A DNA stretch of 64,000 nt from Cephalopachus bancanus. Lineage: Eukaryota > Chordata > Mammalia > Primates > Tarsiidae. Numbering within the stretch: the stretch's first letter is position 1; every line of letters starts with the position of its first letter. The DNA is taken from assembly GCA_027257055.1 (NCBI GenBank), contig JAPVLO010000275.1, positions 3,224,001 through 3,288,000 of the forward strand, given 5' to 3'. The notes beneath the pieces were generated by a model. That model did no database searches. It was given only the letters and a program-made list of their open reading frames with translations, and was not told the origin of the DNA. Shown here piece after piece: positions 55,090 to 64,000 of this stretch. Both the position numbers and the translations under genes were made by a program.

Positions 55090-56700
55090 TGAATATATGA
55101 GTCATTTACACTTGCATTCTGATCCAATTCTTAATTCACTCGTTTCTACTGTCATCTGTCCCACTGAAGTTGTTCTTCATAAGAGGATAAGAATCTCTTT
55201 ATTAGTAATTTCAGTAGACACTTCTCACTTATCTCATTACTTCTTACTTCACCTAAATTTAATAACTGGTTCCTTCCATTGGCATCTTTAAAACCACATT
55301 CTCTAAATTTTACTCTCTTCTTAAACTCTGTCCACTGTTTCTTTATATTATTTGAGAGATCTTTGTATTTTAGTGCAATAGTTGTTCTCCTCAGTGCTCT
55401 GTCCTGTACTTCCTTCCTCTCACTCCCCAAGGATTCTAAACTCATGTGGCTTTAGGAACAAAATGTAACATAAACATCTGAGGATAACTGGTGTTAGCAT
55501 CTGAGAGTGAGCAGAAAAGTGCATATCCTGCCTAAACTGCTCAGTCAAAACACAGATTACTTTTCAAATCCATGCCTTGCCCCTAAGCAATATCAATCCC
55601 TCCTGTTCATGAGTTAATGAGATTCTAATGTACATCTTCATTTCCTCTATTGAAAATTTCTCACTAATCAAATGGACATCTCTGTATGTCTCACATTCAT
55701 GTTAAACTCAGCATATCTAAAACTGAACGCATCACCCTCCCACAAAAATTTGCTCTCTATCTAGCTAATACTACTCAACAAGTTGTGCATGGCAGAAACT
55801 TGGCCGCAATCTTTGACTCCTACCTATTATTATTTCTGGCATTTCATCAGTTATCCTTTTTTGTCAATCCAATCTCCAAATATTTCCCATTTTTTCCACT
55901 CATTTTCATATTCAATATACATTCTCTGGTTAAGGTAACCATTATTTTTCACCTGAGATAATACTAGACACACAATATGCCTCTGAATCTAATATTCTTT
56001 AATCCCTTTTGTAATCAGCAGTGATTCTACTAAATACAAATGCCACCCCTCGCCCACAATACTTAGGATAACTCAACAGCATTTGACATCGTTGGACACT
56101 TTCTTTGGCTCAAATTGCTGCTATTTCAATTTCCATGATCCATAATTCTCCTGGTTTTCTTATTTATCTCTCAATCAATTACCTTTTTTAGTAACTTTGC
56201 CAGCTCTTCCTTCAACATTAGACCTGGAATTGTTTCAGTTCCCCAGAACACATTTCTTTTTATTCTTTACCCTTTATCTCTGGATTAAATTTATTGCTCT
56301 TGTGTGGGGTTATAATTCTCCCTCTTGAGCTAGGTGTCTTTAATTGTCTATATTGTGTCTCTTCTAAGATATTTCATACAGTGCTCATATATAAACTCTC
56401 TGCTGTTTTCAGAAATGTGTACTTTTCTTCCTCTTGCTCATTTCATGAAATTACACTTACCAGTCACTCTGTGCTCAATTCTGAAACCTGACTGAGGACC
56501 AATTCTTGCATGTCGCTTACCTAACAGCCCCCAAACCTCAACTAAATCCAAAATATATTCCGTCTCATCTTCTCTACATCATCTTCATCTCTTAGTAGAC
56601 ATACAACTTTTACTCTTACCCTTCTCAACTCATTCTGGATATTTTAAGTAGAGTAATATTTTATAAAACATAATGTGAATCAAATGAATCTCAACTCTTT
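55090..56700 (+). mobile_element. L2 fragments in one broken copy or several pieces
   Basis: L2-like words on the plus strand: CCCACTGAAGTTGTTCTTC (55,160), AACTCAGCATATCTAAAACTGAA (55,705), GGCCGCAATCTTTGACTCCTACC (55,800), CAACAGCATTTGACATCGTTGGACAC (56,076, in pieces), CTCCTGGTTTTCTTATTT. The order 55,700 before 56,080 is reversed relative to the L2 consensus, so more than one piece or a rearrangement is involved. Confidence 0.7.
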
Positions 56701-56869
56701 TAGTGATTTCTGTTTACTCTTTAATGCAATGTGCTTGCTTACTATTGTCTACAGGGCTTCCTTGATATGTCCTTCTCTGCCCTAGTTCTGGGACTTTCCC
56801 CCATCGTTATTAGCATGATTTCTTGAGCAGATAACAAAACTGACTTAAAAATAATAAGCTGACATATAT

Positions 56870-56871
<2 letters not shown>

Positions 56872-56913
<42 letters not shown>
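56872..56913. repeat. (GT)n microsatellite, about 21 units
   Basis: Uninterrupted GT repeat. Confidence 0.97.
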
Positions 56914-56915
<2 letters not shown>

Positions 56916-57650
56916 ACATATGAGTGATAACTGGAAATGCCAAAGAGGTGTAAGAGTTAAAAACCCTAATTCTATTCTCATGGCTATTGACGTGATATGA
57001 AGTTCTGAGCCCCATGATCTGATTGCCAAGAACTGAGTTAACTAAGTTCCCATGTCTGATCTAAGCATCACAGCAACGAGATAGAATTAATCTGCTTGTG
57101 ATAAACTAATCAGGGCCCACCCTTGGTCAGTAATACTTCAGATGAGCACAAGGTACACACTGGGAGATGAGGGGAAAAATGGAGATTTATACCAACTGAG
57201 GATGCTTTGAGCTTCACAAAATAAAAAACCACAAGACAATAGCTTAAAGAAATAGGGTCTTATTCTACATGCCAAGAAATTCAGAAATAAGTAGGTTGCT
57301 ATTGGTATTTGTTCAACAGTTTAAAGATCTTTGGTTCAATTTCTTTGTGTTTCTTTTGGTTCTTTTAATACTTTTCATCATAGAAGCTGCAATAGCTCCT
57401 GATGTTCCTTACACATTCCTGCAAAGAGAAAAAGGATGCAAGAAGGAAAAGCACAAATAGGTATCTCCTTATGTCTTTCTACTGGAATGTAACTGAAAGA
57501 CTGAGAAATTAAATAGTTTACTTGCACAGTCTCAGCTATGGAGACACACAAGAAAACAGTGTTGGGTGTTGCATGTTGGTCATCCTATTCATATTACTAC
57601 TTCTGGTCTTAAAGGGAATCATAAAGCCCAGTTAATTAACTCTTGGCCTT
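56914..57650. other. unassigned intergenic sequence
   Basis: No gene or confident repeat was found. Confidence 0.35.
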
Positions 57651-58035
57651 CATATATGCTTTTTTCTTTTTTTCTGCTTGGAATAATCTTCTCTATTATC
57701 TTTGCTAGTCCTCTTGCTATCTTTTCAAGTATCAGCTTAAATTTCACCTTTTCAGAAAAGTCATTGGTGAGCATCCTGTCTTAGCTGGTCTCCTCAACTA
57801 TTCTCTTTTTCTCTAACCGAGTCATTTTTTTCATACATATTATCCAATTAAATAATTTGTATTTAATGCTTCATTTGTTTGTTTATTTTCTTCTACTCTA
57901 TCGATACCAAGTTTATGAGTAAACTACTTGAGGGCGCCAAGAGTCACCATTGCTTAATTCACCAATTTGTACCTATCCCCAGCATGTTAGCCATATAGTT
58001 GAAGTTCAATAAATCTCTGTTAAATAAATATATAA
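57651..58035 (+). mobile_element. L2 3' end
   Basis: TTCTGCTTGGAATAATCTTC, TCAGCTTAAATTTCACCTTTTCAG, GCATCCTGTCTTAGC, CTTGAGGGCGCCAAGAG, TGTACCTATCCCCAGCATGTTAGC and TTCAATAAATCTCTGTTAAATAAAT complete the L2 tail in order. Confidence 0.88.
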
Positions 58036-58270
58036 TCAAGTCAATGTATACAGCAAACAATAATCTCTGAAATTTTTTATGTCAAATTCGCGGGTTAATA
58101 GGAGGCACATGAAACTCTTTATATATGAAAAGTATATAATATAGTGAAGAACTCCAAACCCTGAGTTGATGAAACAAAGAATAATGGGTCAAATTAAAAG
58201 ATGAGGAGAACTGTTTCAGACTCTTGATTAGAATGTAGTAAACAACAACAACAACCCAAAAAGCTTCATT
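58036..58270. other. short unassigned stretch
   Basis: Nothing recognised. Confidence 0.3.
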
Positions 58271-58600
58271 AAAAACAAGGCCAAGCCGGGCTCGGTGGCT
58301 CAGCCTGTAATCCCGCGCCTTTGGGAGGCTGAGGTGAGTGGATTGCCTGAGCCCACGGGTTCAAGACCCGCCTGGGCAGCAAGACCTCATCTCTACAATA
58401 AATCAAAAAATCAGCCGGGCATGGTGGCGCATGCCTGTAATTCCAGCTACTCAGAAGGCTGAGGTGGAAGGATCGCTGGAGCCCAGCAGGTCGAGGCTGT
58501 GGTGGCCGGGAGCGGCCACTGCACTCCAGTCTGGGTGACAGAGTGAGACTCCAACTCAAAAAAAAAAAACAAAAAAAAAACAAAAAAAAAAAAACAAGGC
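58271..58600 (+). mobile_element. young Alu with perfect 11-bp target-site duplication
   Basis: Alu body from 58,285 with a long A/AC tail, flanked by AAAAACAAGGC at 58,271-58,281 and 58,590-58,600. Confidence 0.95.
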
Positions 58601-58894
58601 TGTACTTCAGCTGAACCCTTTTAAATCTGTTGGTCCTTCACATGACTAATATTATCTCTCTTTTTGTCAAATCTGTGAGGAAACTGACTATATCTCCAGC
58701 GTGATTTCCCCCTCTATCTGATAATCTAGCTTCTATCCAGTTCTGATATGTGTTGATTTTCCATCTCCTTTTTTACACAATTTTGAGAAACTCATTTTGT
58801 AGTTCCATATGCTTCCCTGGGTGGTTACACAGAAGATCCCTGGACACAATGAAACCCTAGTCCCAATTTCACCCTTCTCCATACCACTTTCAAT

Positions 58895-59180
58895 ACATTG
58901 TTAATTACTTATCATCCTAAAGACACCAATTTGTGCCTCACTTCTGTAGGAAAATCTTGAATTGTATGCACCTGTCTGTGCCTCTTTGTGCTCCATACTT
59001 CTCCTAGGATGGCATTCATGACCCTGAAGTGTAATTCTTTTTATTCTCCTGCTTCTTTCAAAGCAATGAATGTTCTGTAAGCACAGGACAATGTCTATTT
59101 TGTTCAGTCTTGCATTTCTAACTCTTACCACTGCATCTGCAACATATTAGGCTCTCAATATGCATTCTGAATGACTCCAT
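58895..59180 (+). mobile_element. L2-like 3' end, diverged
   Basis: CATTCATGACCCTGAAGTG, GTTCTGTAAGCACAGGACAATGTCTATTTTGTTCA (in pieces), GCATCTGCAACATATTAGGCTCTCAATATGCATT: the LINE-2 tail pattern of a summary phrase, CAATA and related words. Confidence 0.6.
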
Positions 59181-61880
59181 ACAATAGCATGTAGTGATTT
59201 ACACAACTACAGCAGGGTACAAAATGCTAATTTAATTCACTCTTGCTATTACAGGATATTTGCTTTTAATATATCTTTGAACAGTATACACAGAGCATCT
59301 TGATTTAATAAACAAGGTTGTATTTTTTTTTCATTTTCTCACTTGGTATTTGTGTTTATCTTTGGAGCCTTGATCTATGTCCTTGGCCTCCTGTTTGCCT
59401 AGGAAGAATTAAATAATTATTTTATTTGCAATATTTCTCCTTTAAAAAATAACTAGATAATGACTTATTTTGTTAGAGTGTTGAAGAAATGGTTTAGGAA
59501 AAAAAATGTTGCTTTCATTCTTTTCCTATATGCTGTTTCTTTCTTTCATTAATTTCAACTTATCTATATTTATTTCAGATTGGTTGCTTGTTGGTGGGTG
59601 TAGTTTCATTTTCCTGTTGGAGGAGAAGGCTTTTCTAATATTTTGAGTTTCTTAACTCGTATATTAAGCACATTTACATGCCCATCCCTAAGTCAAGCAT
59701 CAAGTGAATGATGGACAGTTCTTACCATTACATGTCTAACAATTTAAGAAGAGAGAGAAATAAAACGTACTTATTTATAAATAGCATGTATATTTTGGGT
59801 GGGTTTAGAACATGGCTGTGCCTGGATGGCAAATGGAGGGTTCTCCTAGAAAGGGGTGTTCATGAGTTGAATGTGGAGGAGGGAATAGAAGACTTTTCAG
59901 TCATAGGAAATACTTAACTGCATAAGAAGTTCATTTAAAACATTTTTCTATTTAATAATGCTGCTGTTTAAGGTTGTTTATTTCCTCTCAGGACAGCTTA
60001 CACTAGGTGTCATTATATTTTATATTAAATTTACAAAGGTCTTTTTTTGCCCTTCTTTACTTTAATAAAATGAAGTTAGTTAAACTGATATATGTGTGCA
60101 GGTGTTTGTAAAGAAACGAGGCTTCAGTTGGCAGGTAAAAGGTCATGTTATGAGGAATTAGGAAAACCTTTCTAAGCCACAGCCATCTGGGCTTCACCAC
60201 ACTGTTATCCTGAATTCTAACACTGAAGATCCACTGACCCTTTTCCTATCCCAGCACCTTGTAGGTGAACCTTTTGGAAAATAGTTGACAACCTCTAACT
60301 TTTTCATTTAGAGCTCAAAGTGAAAACCAAGGAGAGAGGTTGAGTATGCCCTCTTCATGCCTCAAGCTGCTGTCCCTGCAGGAACAGGTGTCAGGAATTA
60401 AATGCACTGCACATCTGGGAAGCCTCTTCCTCGATTTGTGCTGCCTGAGACAGCATAGGAGCCAAGTAGCCCTGCACCTGTGCCTGGCTGGGGTCAGCTC
60501 CTCTTGTCTCATCTGGTTCTCCTGCAAAGTTTAGGTTTTCCATACCATGACTGGGCTGTCTGGGTGGGAGAGTTTGGACCGGCTTTGCGAAGGGTGGTTC
60601 TCTCTGACTCTCACAGCAGAGAGGGCGGTAGATAGAAACACACTGAGCTAAAAGGGAATGTGAGAGAACTTTTTGCCTGGTGATCTCTAGGTCTGGCTGC
60701 AAAAAGTGCACAGGGGTTACAGTTGCTGCAAGGAGTTAATCCAGCAGTGAGGAAAGTATTAGGGCATTAGAGAAAATGACCGGCAGCATTCCACAGAGGA
60801 ACGGCAGTCGTGGTTCTGCTCCAGAAATGGAACATTCCGGACAGTCCCATAATTTTAAATGAAAAGGAGATTCCTTTGGATTCTGGGGAAACTTTTTGCA
60901 TGTGTTGGGGAGAGATAAGATTTATAAACAGGTAGGACACTCATGCTGGCTGTAAGCAAGAGACTACATCAACACTAGGTCACCCCCACATGGGTTATTG
61001 CAGGAATGTCCTCATTCTCCATCCCCCAACCCTCTTGAAAGATTCACGGGAAATCCACTTATCTGAGGATGGACTTCATCTCAGTGTACACAGGGGCTTC
61101 TTGAGCATTTTCAGCACTGACACACAGCTGTTAAGAGATGCCACAATGTTGGGAATTCCCGCTCCCAACCCACATTGTAATTCTCTCTGCCAAATGACTA
61201 TGAGTTAACTTCTTTTAGATATGCTGTGACATATGTGTCCATCTCATTATCCATCTTCTCCAGAAAAAGTTCTGACTTTGGCCAAATGATCTTTTCTACT
61301 ATTCTGTAGTTAAAGGATTTCTGATTTTATTAGGGTCCCCCTGCTGTCTTCCCCTTGTAGGACTCAAAGCTTTATAATGATATTTCTCTCCCAGAATTGC
61401 CTCACTCCCACCCTCACCCCATTCCACCCTCTGAGGATTTACCTACTGGCAGTTGCAACTCAAGGACTGCTGGGACACAGCTGTCCTGAAAGGGCAAATT
61501 CCATACCCCAACCCAACTTCCCCCTCCCCAGTGTCTTGGGTGTTCCTTGGGTACTGTTTGTCAGAGAAAGCTCCTTCATCTCCAACCCTCTGAAAACATT
61601 TTTTCAAACCTCGACTTCACTGCTAAGCAGGAGTATGACTGGGCTAGGTTAATTAATCTGAAACTAAATTTGCTAATTTATGCAATTAGACTACTGTTGC
61701 TTTCCTTAAAAGATTATGATAATTAGAAAAATTGAATTTTTAGTCTGTCTGTGTGGCCCATGATCCCGTGAGGGTTGAGGGTAGGAGTGAAGGCTGTATA
61801 CTCTAAGAGGAAATTAAAACAACACAAAGAAATAAAAGCCAGGAGGCAGGTGGGAGAGGTTTTAGTTATAGGTAGATGGG
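59181..61880. other. unassigned sequence between repeats and NDN
   Basis: About 2.7 kb with no gene I can support. 60,330-60,900 is GC-richer, with overlapping frames of 64-106 codons on both strands that match nothing known to me. This stretch could hold conserved regulatory sequence for NDN, but nothing in the sequence proves it. Confidence 0.4.
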
Positions 61881-61884
61881 AACA

Positions 61885-62115
61885 AATATGGGCTCTGGAT
61901 TCATTTTCCCTGATTTCAAATCCTGCCTCCTTCCCTTACTAAGCTCTATGATCTGTGGAAAGTTAATTACCTATTTACTTCTGTATTTTTCCTCCATGGC
62001 TCAGATGTAGCAAGTGCCTGCCAGATAAGGGTGTTGTGAGGATTAAACGAAAGGAGAAAATGCGGGTAAAGGGCTTAGTACAATGTCTCACTCTTTAAGT
62101 GCCAACAGAATTTAT
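61885..62115 (+). mobile_element. MIR SINE, nearly full length
   Basis: GGGCTCTGGATTCATTTTCCC, GATTTCAAATCCTGCCTCC, AAGCTCTATGATCTGTGGAA, AGGGTGTTGTGAGGATTAAACG and AAAGGGCTTAGTACAATGTC follow the MIR consensus in order. Confidence 0.88.
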
Positions 62116-62994
62116 CTATTAATTTTATAAAATGTAGAAACTGAAAGGAAGGAAATTAAATTTTACTGACTGTTATTCCCATGTGACGTGACTTTGAACA
62201 ATCTTGTTCTTGTTTTATACTCTTCTACAGTTTTTAAAGTCTTTAAAATGAACATGAGTTACATTTAAAACCTATGAACATCACACATTCAGGAGTAATC
62301 ACGAGTAGTGATTTTCCAGTCCTACTGGGCAAAATAGTTGTAATATTTGTATTTTTTTTTAAAACGGAGAATTCTTTGTCTTATTTTCATTCATACAACT
62401 TTGTTAAAATGAAGTACACTTTTTCCAAAGAATGACTGTATCACAAGAATCTTTAATGTTTACTTTAAAACTGACTTATGGTGGGGTTGAATACATATTC
62501 AGTAAAGTGTGCCAAATGCTCACATTGAGACCAGTTCAGTTCAAATCAGTTCACTCCACATGGTTGTGTCCTGAGCCCAGCGAGGTCATAAAGAGAGAGT
62601 CCTTGACTCTTCTCTCAGTTAGGCCAGCTTTGCTAGTGAGTTCTTCCAAACTCTCCAGGAACAGTCTATCCCAGTACACATCTTTCGATGGAAACTCTTT
62701 CAATGTGTTTCATGAGTTTAGCATGTCTCCGGTACAAAAATACAAGAAAGGTAGCACAAAAGCGAAAGCACCAACCGAGCTTACTTATAAACATACATGC
62801 ATAAATCCTAAATACTACTTAATAGTACCCAAATGAATACAACATTGCATTAAAAGTTATAAAAGCACTGTACTGAAAACTTAAAAGTTACACGTGAATA
62901 CTGCACTGTAAATCCTGCATACGCTAATGGCCCACCCCCACCCTTCCACAGCCCTGGCGAGGGTCAGAAACTATTAATCTGCCTCCAGACCTCG
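62116..62994 (-). other. NDN 3' flank and presumptive 3' UTR
   Basis: AT-rich, with no recognised repeat. The 134-codon plus-strand frame at 62,432-62,836 lies antisense to the presumptive UTR and matches nothing known; not called. Confidence 0.5.
62452..62457 (-). terminator. candidate NDN poly(A) signal
   Basis: ATTAAA on the minus strand about 540 bp past the NDN stop. No AATAAA was seen on that strand between 62,000 and 62,995. The position suits a 3' UTR of several hundred bases; unproven. Confidence 0.35.
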
Positions 62995-63960
62995 CTAGTC
63001 CTCGGAGACACTGCTGCGGGGGTAGTGGGCAGTGGGATTAGCCTCCCGCAGAGCTCTGGCCTCCTCCAGAGCTTCTCTGTAACGGGAAGGCCAGGCCTGG
63101 GGATCTTTCTTGAAGACCCTGGCCAGGAACTCCATGATCTGCATCTTGGTGATCTCACGACTGGCCCGGGAGCCCCAGAAGAACTCATACTCGGGGGGCT
63201 CCACGTAGGGCACGCGCTGGTACTTCAGATAATTCTGCCGCACGAACTCCTCGGTGATGAGCTTCCTCACGTCCCCGAAGGTGGAGTGCTTCTTCCAGGG
63301 CCGCAGCCCCAGGATGCGCAGCACGTTCCAGACGGCGCTCTCCCGGGCGCCGCGGCCCTTCACGTAGATGAGGCTCAGGATCATGAGCAGGAGGCCGGTC
63401 ATGGGCATGCGGTTGCTCAGCGCCACCCTGTTCAGCTCCTCCGGCTCCAGCGCCTTGACCAGCGCAAACTCCATGGTGTGGAGGCTGGTCAGCCGCAGGT
63501 GCAGCCCGAACACGCGCGCGAGGATGAGGCTGGTGCGCCGGAGGATGCTCCGGCACCACTTCTTGTAGCTGCCGATGACATCCCTCACCATGTCTGGGAA
63601 CCAGATGACCATCTTCTTCTGGTCCTTGACCAGCACGTACCACATGAGCTCGTGCGCCTTCTGCACCAGCTGCGCGGGGGCCGGCGGCGCGGGGCCCGGC
63701 TGGGCCGCGCTGGGGGCCTGGGGGGCGCGGCCCTCCTCCGCGGCCTGCGGCGGGGCCTTCGGGTCGCCCTCGTCGCTCGGGGCCTGGGGCGGCGGCTGGG
63801 CCTGCGGAGCGGCCGTCGGGCCGCGAGCGGGGCTCGGGGGCGCCGCGGGGGTCGCGGGCGGAGGGACCCCCGCCGGCGCTCCTGGGCTGCCGGGAGCCTC
63901 GGAGCCGGGGGTCTCGGCCGCAGAGGCGGGGTCGCTGAGAGCCTTACTTTGCTCCGACAT
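62995..63960 (-). CDS. NDN: Necdin, single-exon MAGE-family growth suppressor
   Basis: A complete 321-codon intronless frame from ATG (63,960-63,958) to TAG (62,995-62,997), the same length as human necdin. Residues 1-97 are a Pro/Ala-rich low-complexity arm (for example PAPPAPAQ at the end). Residues about 98-300 form the MAGE homology domain (LVQKAHELMWYVLVKDQKK, MTGLLLMILSLIYVKGRGAR, KLITEEFVRQNYLKYQRVPY, EPPEYEFFWGSRA), followed by a short Ser-rich tail ending SSVSED. In human and mouse it is a nuclear/cytoplasmic protein of postmitotic neurons that binds E2F1, p53 and neurotrophin receptors, and it is paternally expressed. The start has a favourable context (GAC before ATG). The codons are very GC-rich, unlike the AT-rich flank. 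No damaging change is seen, and the domain looks strongly conserved while the N-terminal arm drifts. Confidence 0.98.
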   Translation of the reverse strand: MSEQSKALSDPASAAETPGSEAPGSPGAPAGVPPPATPAAPPSPARGPTAAPQAQPPPQAPSDEGDPKAPPQAAEEGRAPQAPSAAQPGPAPPAPAQLVQKAHELMWYVLVKDQKKMVIWFPDMVRDVIGSYKKWCRSILRRTSLILARVFGLHLRLTSLHTMEFALVKALEPEELNRVALSNRMPMTGLLLMILSLIYVKGRGARESAVWNVLRILGLRPWKKHSTFGDVRKLITEEFVRQNYLKYQRVPYVEPPEYEFFWGSRASREITKMQIMEFLARVFKKDPQAWPSRYREALEEARALREANPTAHYPRSSVSED

Positions 63961-64000
63961 GTCGGCGCCGTCTGACGCGGGCAGGGCCTGTGCGTCCCGG
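63020..64000. other. NDN CpG island
   Basis: CpG-dense sequence covering the whole NDN exon and the 40 bases of 5' leader left in the window. GC content rises abruptly at about 63,000. The core promoter lies beyond the right edge. At the human locus the NDN CpG island is differentially methylated by parent of origin. Confidence 0.75.

Noticed and set aside
55152..55445. 97-codon minus-strand frame with a Lys/Glu-rich peptide
   Set aside because: Lies antisense to L2-like sequence and matches no family I know; likely chance.
60315..60711. Overlapping 64-106 codon frames on both strands as a small gene upstream of NDN
   Set aside because: Frames overlap on opposite strands, no recognisable domain, no promoter or poly(A) arrangement.
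63025..63975. 316-codon open frame on the plus strand, antisense to NDN
   Set aside because: GC-rich shadow of the NDN exon; rich in Gly, Leu, Arg and His with no known domain.

Overview
This is nuclear DNA from a primate. It covers the imprinted MAGEL2-NDN pair of the Prader-Willi syndrome region (human 15q11.2). Two intronless MAGE-family genes lie on the minus strand: MAGEL2 (about 26,234 to 22,664) and NDN/necdin (63,960 to 62,995, close to the right edge). Gene order, orientation and the spacing of about 37 kb match what I know of the human locus. No other convincing protein-coding gene or structured RNA gene was found.

The species is inferred from the SINEs. At least nine dimeric Alu copies share a diagnostic sequence that matches neither anthropoid Alu (AluJ/S/Y) nor the lemur/loris Alu types as I remember them. 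Tarsier (Carlito/Tarsius) is the best guess by elimination. Several Alus and L1s have perfect target-site duplications, so both families were recently active in this lineage.

Layout: 1-4,690 is an old L1 carrying two Alus and a nested younger L1, followed by a CA-rich tract. 5,500-9,420 holds L2 pieces, an ERV-type LTR and a MIR. 13,240-17,870 holds an MLT1-type LTR and a long old L1 with two young Alus. 17,880-22,660 is mostly unassigned and leads into the MAGEL2 3' side. 22,664-26,480 is MAGEL2 with its GC-rich repeat-coding exon and promoter. 28,013-28,753 is a Tigger-like DNA transposon. 31,430-43,300 is a pile of nested L1s, mostly antisense, with Alus and microsatellites. 46,170-54,740 holds L2, MIR, three young L1 insertions, further old L1s and remnants of pogo- and mariner-type transposons. 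55,090-59,180 holds L2 fragments and an Alu. 59,200-61,880 is largely unassigned. A MIR precedes NDN.

Both genes encode the MAGE homology domain, a tandem winged-helix fold that binds RING E3 ubiquitin ligases. In human and mouse both are expressed from the paternal allele, mainly in neurons. MAGEL2 works with TRIM27 and USP7 on WASH-dependent endosomal recycling; necdin binds E2F1 and p53 and restrains growth of postmitotic neurons. The most important anomaly is that the MAGEL2 reading frame is split by an apparent one-base gain in a C-run between two coding minisatellites. This is either an assembly or sequencing error or a real loss of the C-terminal domain. No new biological system is evident. 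The other points worth checking are a tRNA T-arm-like hairpin in this lineage's Alu, shared start sequences of MAGEL2 and NDN, and several well-preserved insertion footprints.
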